Origin: Streptomyces sp. NRRL F-5727
Lineage (GTDB): Bacteria > Actinomycetota > Actinomycetes > Streptomycetales > Streptomycetaceae
Direction: 5' to 3'
Assembly: GCF_000719555.1 (NCBI RefSeq)
Contig: NZ_JOGX01000107.1
Coordinates: 1-20,665 of the forward strand
DNA: 20,665 nucleotides
Shown piece after piece: positions 14,843-20,665 of the stretch; position 1 is the first letter of the stretch, and every line of letters begins with the position of its first letter. The notes under the pieces are model-generated. The model was not told the DNA's origin. It did not search any database and was given only the letters and a program-made list of their open reading frames with translations. Both the position numbers and the translations under genes were made by a program.

Positions 14843-16387
14843 TCAGTGCGCGATCACGGGCACCTTCACCTCGTCGTCGGCCCCCTCGCCGGAGCCGGCG
14901 ACGACGCCGCCCGTGTCCGGCTTCCCGGTGGTGATCAGCACGGCCGCGATCGTCGCGGAGACGACCAGGATGCCGACCGCCCACCAGATCGCGGCGGTGT
15001 AGCCCTCGACCATGCCCTGGAGCTGGAGCAGCTTCTGGGCGGCCGGCGTGGTCGCACCGGCGGCGTGGTCGGTGAGGTACGCGGTCGTCGCGGAGGCGGC
15101 GATCGTGTTCAGCAGGGCCGTACCGATGGCGCCGCCGACCTGCTGCGAGGTGTTGACCATCGCGGAGGCCACACCGGCGTCCTTCGGGTCCACGCCGTGC
15201 GTGGCGAGCGACATGGCCGGCATGAAGGCGGTGCCCATGCCGAGGCCGAGCAGCAGCTGCGCGGGCAGGATCAGCCCCGCGTACGAGGTGCCGACCTCCA
15301 GCTGGGTCAGCAGCAGCATGCCGACGGCGGCGGTCAGGAAGCCGGGGGCCATGAGCAGCCGCGGCGGGACCCGGGTCATCAGCCGCGTACCGATCTGGGT
15401 CGAGCCGATGATCATGCCCGCGATCATGGGCAGGAACGCGAAGCCCGTCATGACCGGCGAGTAGCCCTTCACGACCTGGAGGTAGTAGGTCAGGAAGAGG
15501 AAGAGGCCGAACATCGCGATGACGGCGAGGCCGAGCGACAGGTAGACACCGCCGCGGTTGCGCTCGGTGAGGACGCGCAGCGGCAGCAGCGGGTTCCGGA
15601 CCCTGGCCTCGACGAGCACGAAGGCGCCGAGCAGCACCACCGAGCTCACGAACATGCCGATCGTGCCGGCGTCGCTCCAGCCCGCGGACTCGGCGCGGGT
15701 GAAGCCGTAGACGAGCGCGACCAGGCCCAGCGTCGAGAGGATCACGCCGGGGATGTCGAGCACGGAGCGGTTGCGGCCGCCGGCCGGCTCGCGGATCACC
15801 AGGTAGGCGCCGGCGGCGGCGACGATGGCGAACGGGATGTTGACGAAGAAGGTCCAGCGCCAGTTCAGGTACTCGGTGAGGAAGCCGCCGAGGATCAGGC
15901 CCACGGCGCCGCCGCCACCGGCGATCGCACCGTAGATGCCGAACGCCTTGGCGCGCTCCTTGGCGTCGGTGAAGGTCACCGCGAGCAGCGAGAGCGCGGC
16001 GGGCGCGAGCAGCGCGCCGAAGGCGCCCTGGAGCGCGCGGGCACCGAGCATCATGGCCTCGCCGGTCGCGGCGCCGCCGAGGGCGGAGGCGGCGGCGAAG
16101 CCGATCAGGCCGACGACGAAGGTGCGCTTACGGCCCCAGAGGTCGGCGATGCGGCCGCCGAAGAGCAGCAGACCGCCGAAGGCGAGGGCGTAGGCGGTGA
16201 TGACCCACTGCCGGTTGCCGTCCGAGATGCCGAGGTCCTGCTGGGCGGAGGGGAGGGCGATGTTCACGATGGTCGCGTCGAGCACGACCATCAGCTGGGC
16301 GAGGGCGATGAAGACGAGGGCCTTCCAGCGGCCGGGGTCGGGCTGGACGGCGGCCGTCGACCGTGCGGTCTCGGCGGTTCCGGGCAT
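14843..16387 (-). CDS. MFS exporter, DHA2 (EmrB/QacA) family, TetR-linked
   Basis: A 514-residue, 14-helix drug:H+ antiporter-type membrane protein. Helix 1 has LDATIVNIALPS (motif D1) and motif A reads GGRIADLWGRKR. The helix 5 motif C region reads GGAVGLILGG, with Leu where the usual Pro stands, which may matter for transport. I prefer the ATG at 16387 because GAGGTG (16402-16397) lies nine bases upstream; the GTG at 16399 overlaps that SD. The substrate is unknown. The TetR gene lies upstream on the same strand with a 143-nt gap that contains a candidate operator, so the pump has its own regulated promoter or shares the tetR transcript. Confidence 0.9.
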   Translation of the reverse strand: MPGTAETARSTAAVQPDPGRWKALVFIALAQLMVVLDATIVNIALPSAQQDLGISDGNRQWVITAYALAFGGLLLFGGRIADLWGRKRTFVVGLIGFAAASALGGAATGEAMMLGARALQGAFGALLAPAALSLLAVTFTDAKERAKAFGIYGAIAGGGGAVGLILGGFLTEYLNWRWTFFVNIPFAIVAAAGAYLVIREPAGGRNRSVLDIPGVILSTLGLVALVYGFTRAESAGWSDAGTIGMFVSSVVLLGAFVLVEARVRNPLLPLRVLTERNRGGVYLSLGLAVIAMFGLFLFLTYYLQVVKGYSPVMTGFAFLPMIAGMIIGSTQIGTRLMTRVPPRLLMAPGFLTAAVGMLLLTQLEVGTSYAGLILPAQLLLGLGMGTAFMPAMSLATHGVDPKDAGVASAMVNTSQQVGGAIGTALLNTIAASATTAYLTDHAAGATTPAAQKLLQLQGMVEGYTAAIWWAVGILVVSATIAAVLITTGKPDTGGVVAGSGEGADDEVKVPVIAH

Positions 16388-16423
16388 GGGGGTAGCCACC
16401 TCTTGGTGCGTAGGTGAAGAAAA

Positions 16424-16447
16424 AGGACGTTCTGTAAGTCGTAAGTC
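16424..16447. promoter_or_regulatory. Candidate TetR operator before the exporter gene
   Basis: AGGACGTTCT (16424-16433) is a palindrome with one mismatched pair, followed by GTAAGTC twice in tandem (16434-16440, 16441-16447). It lies 37-60 nt upstream of the exporter start. Assignment to the TetR protein is by position only. Confidence 0.4.
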
Positions 16448-16460
16448 GGAGAGCCCGTGC

Positions 16461-16492
16461 GTCCGGGGGTCCGGGGGTCCGGGGGTCCGGGG
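16461..16492. repeat. 8-bp tandem repeat, four perfect copies
   Basis: GTCCGGGG four times head to tail in the 143-nt gap between the TetR gene and the exporter gene, with a partial copy at 16497-16502. Confidence 0.85.
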
Positions 16493-16530
16493 GGAGGTCC
16501 GGCGGACGGGTCAGGGGCGGAGGGCCGCCG

Positions 16531-17304
16531 TCACGCGTCGCGTCTCAGGTCCTCCAGGGTCACGGCCGAGCCCGGCAGCACGGAGCGGGCGGGCGCCTCC
16601 AGGCCGTCGAGGAAGAGCTGGAGATGACGGCGGACGAAGGGGGCGAAGGCGGCGCAGCCGGTGCCGGGCAGCGGCCGGGTGAGCTGGGAGACGGCGACCA
16701 TCAGGTCACCGGCGCCCACGTCGGGGCGGAGCCGGCCCGCCGCGCGCGCCAGACCGAGCAGCTCCTCGACGAACCCCTCCAGCCGGTCCCGCTCGGCGAC
16801 GAGGTCGGGGTGGTCGTGGTCGAAGGACGCGTCGAGCATCGGGCAGAGCGCGCCCACCCGCTCGTCCGCGGCGCCGAGGACGAAGCCCCGTACCGCCTCG
16901 AAGGCGTCCGCCTCGCCGCTGACGACCGACGCGGCGGCCCGCTCGGCGAGCCCGGCGACCCGGGCGGTCAGGGAGAGGACGACCTCGTGGACGAGGTCGG
17001 AGCGCTCGGGGAAGTTCCGGTAGAGCGTGGCGTTGCCGACGCCGGCCCGGCGGGCGATCTCGTCGTACGGGACGAGGGGGCCGAACTCCACGAACATCTC
17101 GCGGGCCGCCGTCACCAGCCGCTCGCGGTTGCGCAGCGCGTCGGCGCGCGGCCGGGGCACCCGCCGGGCGGGCGCGGCCTCGGCCACGGGGCCCGCCTGC
17201 GGCCCGCCGGTGCGGCCGTCCGCCACGGGACCCGCGCCCGGCGCGCCGGTGCGGATCGCGCCACTCACCTCACGTGCGCCACTCACCATGACCTCCTCAG
17301 CCAT
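16531..17304 (-). CDS. TetR/AcrR-family transcriptional regulator
   Basis: The 257-residue protein has a long, Gly/Ala/Pro-rich N-terminal extension (about 1-55, likely disordered), then the TetR DNA-binding domain (about 57-104: RERLVTAAREMFVEFG, YDEIARRAGVGNATLYRNFPERSDLV), then a helical ligand domain. Such repressors usually control a neighbouring pump; the DHA2 exporter gene follows on the same strand. The ATG at 17304 has GGAG (17313-17310) five bases upstream. GTG 17286, with AGGAGG at good spacing, is a serious alternative that would shorten the extension by six residues. A 17-bp repeat array begins 20 bp upstream of the start. Confidence 0.9.
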   Translation of the reverse strand: MAEEVMVSGAREVSGAIRTGAPGAGPVADGRTGGPQAGPVAEAAPARRVPRPRADALRNRERLVTAAREMFVEFGPLVPYDEIARRAGVGNATLYRNFPERSDLVHEVVLSLTARVAGLAERAAASVVSGEADAFEAVRGFVLGAADERVGALCPMLDASFDHDHPDLVAERDRLEGFVEELLGLARAAGRLRPDVGAGDLMVAVSQLTRPLPGTGCAAFAPFVRRHLQLFLDGLEAPARSVLPGSAVTLEDLRRDA

Positions 17305-17324
17305 TGCGACTCCAGCGATTCCGG

Positions 17325-17476
17325 CTCAGCCGTTCCGGCTCCTCAGCCGTCGGACTTCTCAGCCGTCTCGACTGCTCAGCCGTTCGGACCTCTCAGCCCT
17401 CTCGACTGCTCAGCCGTCCCGACTTCTCAGCCACCTCGACCGCTCAGCCGTGGGGGCTGCTCAGCCGTTCGGAGCC
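17325..17476. repeat. 17-bp tandem repeat array, nine units
   Basis: Units all begin CTCAGCC; approximate consensus CTCAGCCGTCTCGACTG. Eight units are 17 bp and the second is 16 bp. Units differ at several bases, so this array looks older than the 7974-8058 block. It occupies the probable leader or promoter of the TetR gene. The sequence is unrelated to the other 17-bp array. Confidence 0.9.
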
Positions 17477-17518
17477 ATCCGGGGAAACCGTCCCCACTTC
17501 GTCGAACTCTCTCCTAAA

Positions 17519-17535
17519 CGGGGAAGGAATCCCCG
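17519..17535. promoter_or_regulatory. Inverted repeat upstream of the metalloprotease gene
   Basis: CGGGGA (17519-17524) and TCCCCG (17530-17535) flank AGGAA, about 157 bp before the protease start. It could be an operator or a small hairpin; function is not shown. Confidence 0.35.
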
Positions 17536-17691
17536 GATATTTCGGCCCCCACTGTGACCTGCCTCACACCTCACCCCCCGTCGCCGGATACCCACGATCG
17601 GTCCACCCGGCGCGCGCCCCCGCACCGCTCCGCACAGGCTGATCGCACGGCAACACGCCGCTGACCTGGCCCCGACCGGAGAGGCGACCGC

Positions 17692-18963
17692 ATGGAGCAC
17701 ACCCGCCGGCGGATACGCAGACCGGTCGCCCTCGCGGCGACCGCGGCCCTTCTGCTCACCGTGCTCGTCTCGGCGAGCACCACGCTCCCCGGGCCCGCCC
17801 CGGCCTCGGCCGGCCCGGTGGCCGCCGCGCCGGACACCACCCGCCTCGGACCGTGCCGCATCGCCACCGCCCTGGGTGTGCAGATGTCGGAAGGACTGCC
17901 GACCGCCCCCGGGTACGCCCGCTCCACCGGCCGGATCCGGGCCCTCACGCTCATGGTCGACTTCCCCGACGCGCGCGGCGAGGGCACCGCCATGGCCCGC
18001 TTCCGCGAGTTCTTCCCGCAGACCTCCGACTGGTTCCGCGTCAGCTCCTACGGCCGGCTCCAGTACCAGGCCGAGACGCCGATACCCGACTGGCTGCGGA
18101 TGCCGAAACCGTTCTCCTCGTACGGGATCGAGCGCGGCGCCCCGTACGAGCCGGGCTACCGCTCCTTCGTCGAGGACATCGTGAAGGCGGCCGACCCGAA
18201 GGTCGACTTCAGCGCCTACGACCTGGTCAACGTCCTGGTGACGCCGAACGCCGGCCCCTCCGCCCTGGACACCGTCCTGTCCGTGACCTTCTCCGGCAAC
18301 GACGACGCGCCCTACGCCGACGGCGTCCCGCTCGCCAACACGTCCTTCGTCTACAGCCGCCAGGACGACGGCTCAGGCAGCTACCCGCAGACCGGCTACC
18401 GCGTCCTCCCCCACGAGAACGGACACGTCTTCGGCCTCCCCGACCTCTACACCGCCGACGGCGGCGGCACGGTCGGCCACTGGGACATCATGTCCGAGGA
18501 CTGGGGGGCCAACAACGACCTGCTCGGCTGGCACAAGTGGAAGCTCGGCTGGCTCGACAACGACCAGATCCGCTGCGCCTCCGCCACCGGCACCAGCGAG
18601 CACCTGCTCACCCCGCTGGCCCTCGCCGGCGGCCCCAAACTCGTCTTCGTCCCGCTCTCCGACACCACCGGCTACGCCGTCGAGGTCCGCACCCGCGAGG
18701 GCAACGACGAGGCCGTCTGCGAACCGGGCGTCCTCGTCTACCGCGTCGAGTCCGACGTGGACACCGGCCACGGCCCGGTGACGGTCTCCGACAGCGACCA
18801 CGCCAGCGGCGGCTGCACCCGCCGCCCCAACGTCCACGCGGAACTCTCCGACGCCCCCTACCGCCCGGGCGAGACCTTCACGGACCGCACCCACGGCATC
18901 CGGATAGGCGTGGTCGACGAGACCGCGGACGGCACCTTCCGGGTACGGGTGAGCAGAGGCTGA
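17692..18963 (+). CDS. Secreted M6-type zinc metalloprotease
   Basis: The 423-residue protein starts at an ATG with GGAGAGG (17678-17684) seven bases upstream. Residues 1-40 form a signal peptide: Arg-rich start, hydrophobic core ALAATAALLLTVLVSA, and a likely A-S-A cleavage at 38-40. The catalytic site is H-E-N-G-H-V-F-G-L-P-D (241-251), an HExxHxxGxxD metzincin-type zinc motif with His241, His245 and Asp251 as ligands and Glu242 as base; the Met-turn is W-D-I-M-S-E (264-269). The M6 (immune inhibitor A) domain spans about 83-300, and a beta-rich tail ends the protein. It has no membrane anchor. The role is extracellular proteolysis, probably nutritional or developmental. Neighbours give no operon. 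Confidence 0.9.
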   Translation: MEHTRRRIRRPVALAATAALLLTVLVSASTTLPGPAPASAGPVAAAPDTTRLGPCRIATALGVQMSEGLPTAPGYARSTGRIRALTLMVDFPDARGEGTAMARFREFFPQTSDWFRVSSYGRLQYQAETPIPDWLRMPKPFSSYGIERGAPYEPGYRSFVEDIVKAADPKVDFSAYDLVNVLVTPNAGPSALDTVLSVTFSGNDDAPYADGVPLANTSFVYSRQDDGSGSYPQTGYRVLPHENGHVFGLPDLYTADGGGTVGHWDIMSEDWGANNDLLGWHKWKLGWLDNDQIRCASATGTSEHLLTPLALAGGPKLVFVPLSDTTGYAVEVRTREGNDEAVCEPGVLVYRVESDVDTGHGPVTVSDSDHASGGCTRRPNVHAELSDAPYRPGETFTDRTHGIRIGVVDETADGTFRVRVSRG

Positions 18964-18982
18964 GGAACACGGGGGGCGGCGG

Positions 18983-19030
18983 GGGGCGGCCTCACCGCCC
19001 CGCGGCCACCGCCGGGCGGCCTCACCGCCC
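18983..19030. terminator. Duplicated hairpin terminator between convergent genes
   Basis: GGGGCGG-CCTCA-CCGCCCC (18983-19001) forms a 7-bp stem. A second copy, GGGCGG-CCTCA-CCGCCC (19014-19030), contains the TGA of the acyl-CoA synthetase gene (19024-19022 on minus) in its loop. They belong to a 24-bp perfect direct repeat. Confidence 0.6.
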
Positions 19031-19037
19031 CGCGGCC
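18984..19037. repeat. 24-bp perfect direct repeat covering a gene end
   Basis: 18984-19007 and 19014-19037 are identical, 30 bp start to start. The right copy contains the last four codons and stop of the acyl-CoA synthetase gene; the left copy is its untranslated duplicate. Confidence 0.88.
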
Positions 19038-20665
19038 GCCGCCGCCACCGCCACGGCCTCCCGCAGCTCCCCCTTGAGCAGCTTCCCGGCCCGGTTCCGG
19101 GGCAGCTCCTCCTCCCGTACGAGGACGTGCGCGGGCACCTTGAAGGCGGCGAGGCGCGCGGCGACGTGCGCCCGCAGCGCCGCCGCGTCGGCCGTGGCGC
19201 CCGCCCGGAGCCGTACGACCGCCCCGACCTCCTCCCCCAGCAGCGGATGCGGCACCCCGACGACGGCCACGTCGAGCACGTCCGGATGCGTCCGGATCAC
19301 CTGCTCGACCTCCACGCAGTACACGTTCTCGCCGCCCCGGATCACCAGGTCGGTGAGCCGGTCGACGATCGTGACCCGCCCCTCGGCGTCCACCCGGGCG
19401 AGGTCACCGGTCCGGAACCAGCCGCCGGGCGCGAAGGCGGCCCGGGTGGCGGCCTCGTTCCGCCAGTACCCGCGGAAGAGCGACTGCCCGCGCAGCCACA
19501 GCTCGCCGACCCCGTCCTCGCCGGCCCCCTCGATCCGCACCTCGGTGGCGGGCGAGGGCCGCCCGACGCTGCCCGGATGGGCCCGGTACTCGGCCCCGAC
19601 GTTGGCGAGGACACCGCCGCAGGTCTCGGTGAGCCCGTACCCGTTCCGGGGATCGATCCGCTCCCCGTACCCGGCGGCGAGCCCGCCGGTGACCCCCGGC
19701 GGCGCCGCGGCCCCGCCCGTGCTCAGCAGCACCAGCGACTCCAGCGGATCACCGCTCTCCCGGGCCAGCGCGAGCAGCTCCAGCGCCGTGGTGGGCACCC
19801 CCGCGTAATGGGTGACCCGGTGCTCCCGGATCAGCTCCAGCGCCCGGGCGGGATCCCACTTCCGCATCATGACGAGCGTCCCGCCGCCCGCCATCACGGC
19901 GTACAGCGAGGTGAAGGCGGCCACATGGAAGAAGGGAAACGTCGTCAGCGACACGACGGGCGCCCCGCCCCCCGGCCGCTCCCCGCGCGCGAGCGCGGCG
20001 ACCGCGGCGAAGTAGCGCGGATGCATGGCGGCGCCCGCCTGCGCGAGCTGCGTGGCGACGGCCCCCTTGGGCCGCCCGGTCGTCCCCGACGTGTAGAAGA
20101 TCGTGGCGTCGTCCTCCCCGAGCACCTCGACGTCGGGCGGCCCGAGCAGCGGATCGTCGTCCACCTCGTACGCGACGAACCCGTCCTCCGCCTCCCCCCG
20201 GAACACGATCCCCGGCACGCCCGCCCGCCGCGCCCACGCCCGCACCCGAGGCACCCGCTCCCCGTCGACGAGCAGCAGCCCCGGCGCACAGTCGTCCAGG
20301 GCGTAGGCGAACTCGTCCTCCGTCCACCAGGCGTTCAACGGCACGGCGACGAGCCCGGCGAGCTGAACCGCCCAGAAGGCCACCTGCCACTCGGGCAGGT
20401 TCCGCATGGCGACGACGACCCGGTCCCCCCGCCGCAGCCCGTACTCCCCCACCAACCGCCGGGCAAGCCCGCAGGAGGCGTCGAAGAACTCCCGATACGT
20501 GACGCTCCCCCCGTCGTGGACCAGAAACACCCGGTCCCCGAACCCCCACACGACCTCGACGAACTCCCGCAGGCTCCGAGGCCCCCGCACATACACCCCG
20601 TCCCGCACCTCGAACGGCCCCCCACCCCCCACAAGCCGCCCCAAGTCCCCGCTCAACCCCACCAC
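19022..20665 (-). CDS. AMP-forming acyl-CoA synthetase/ligase (ANL superfamily), 5' end at window edge
   Basis: At least 547 residues are visible, nearly the full usual length. The frame runs to the last base; a GTG at 20665 could be the start, but it may lie further out. The enzyme activates a carboxylic acid to an acyl-AMP and transfers it to CoA. Motifs: Y-T-S-G-T-T-G-R-P-K-G (191-201, ATP P-loop), YGLTETCG (343-350), TGD (419-421), DRLTDLVIRGGENVY (435-449) and the catalytic Lys528 in R-A-G-K-L-L-K. The substrate (medium- or long-chain fatty acid, aromatic acid) cannot be told. No membrane segment. It converges on the metalloprotease gene. Confidence 0.9.
   Translation of the reverse strand: MVGLSGDLGRLVGGGGPFEVRDGVYVRGPRSLREFVEVVWGFGDRVFLVHDGGSVTYREFFDASCGLARRLVGEYGLRRGDRVVVAMRNLPEWQVAFWAVQLAGLVAVPLNAWWTEDEFAYALDDCAPGLLLVDGERVPRVRAWARRAGVPGIVFRGEAEDGFVAYEVDDDPLLGPPDVEVLGEDDATIFYTSGTTGRPKGAVATQLAQAGAAMHPRYFAAVAALARGERPGGGAPVVSLTTFPFFHVAAFTSLYAVMAGGGTLVMMRKWDPARALELIREHRVTHYAGVPTTALELLALARESGDPLESLVLLSTGGAAAPPGVTGGLAAGYGERIDPRNGYGLTETCGGVLANVGAEYRAHPGSVGRPSPATEVRIEGAGEDGVGELWLRGQSLFRGYWRNEAATRAAFAPGGWFRTGDLARVDAEGRVTIVDRLTDLVIRGGENVYCVEVEQVIRTHPDVLDVAVVGVPHPLLGEEVGAVVRLRAGATADAAALRAHVAARLAAFKVPAHVLVREEELPRNRAGKLLKGELREAVAVAAAAAGR

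Larger units (their letters stand above)
17305..17691. other. 387-nt divergent region between the TetR and metalloprotease genes
   Basis: The left half is a 17-bp tandem array (17325-17476). The right half contains an inverted repeat CGGGGA-N5-TCCCCG (17519-17535) in an AT-richer stretch that may hold promoters, though no clear -35/-10 pair was found. No credible ORF. Confidence 0.6.

Overview
The window is about 72-75% GC-type DNA by eye, with strong third-position G/C codon use, typical Shine-Dalgarno (SD) sites (AAGGAG, GGAGG) and several genes that appear to start without a leader. Together with an HrdD-type sigma factor, a DUF6227 protein, a fruR-fruK-fruA operon and a questin-oxidase-like protein, this points to a Streptomyces (or very close relative) chromosome. 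From memory, fruRKA and hrdD are also near neighbours in S. coelicolor (about SCO3195-SCO3202); I could not check this. No rRNA, tRNA, CRISPR, phage or insertion sequence was seen.

Layout. 3-587(+): 3' part of a P1-family (DmpA/ThnT) self-cleaving peptidase. 731-1507(+): DUF6227 protein, convergent with 1533-2633(-), a family 2 glycosyltransferase with a TPR-like C-terminal half. Diverging from the latter is 2935-3936(+), a secreted collagen-like protein with 35 Gly-X-Y triplets, 20 of them Gly-Ala-Thr. 4015-7726(-): the operon fruR-fruK-fruA, joined by ATGA overlaps, for fructose uptake and phosphorylation. 8081-9619(-) and 9681-10637(+): a DHA2 drug-type exporter divergent from a WYL/YafY regulator. 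10750-11754(-): sigma factor HrdD with a sigma-R-type promoter. 12153-13238(+): questin-oxidase-like protein, probably leaderless. 13315-14106(-) and 14200-14736(+): class III extradiol-type dioxygenase divergent from its likely MarR repressor. 16531-17304(-) and 14843-16387(-): TetR regulator followed by a second DHA2 exporter. 17692-18963(+): secreted M6-type zinc metalloprotease. 19022-20665(-): AMP-forming acyl-CoA synthetase, cut by the window end.

How it fits together. The region is a housekeeping/accessory mix: one sugar-uptake operon, one alternative sigma factor, and three regulator-plus-target pairs (WYL/exporter, MarR/dioxygenase, TetR/exporter) that look like stress or xenobiotic modules. 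The two secreted proteins (collagen-like and M6 protease) act outside the cell.

The most unusual aspects are (i) the collagen-like protein with a 60-residue Gly-Ala-Thr tract next to a divergent glycosyltransferase of SunS-like architecture, a possible threonine-glycosylated surface fibre; and (ii) an unusual density of short tandem repeats, each of different sequence: arrays of 17 bp (twice, unrelated sequences), about 19 bp, 8 bp, a 44-bp and a 24-bp duplication of gene ends, plus in-frame repeats of 9, 15 and 18 bp inside genes. Most non-coding copies sit just after stop codons or just before a regulator gene.
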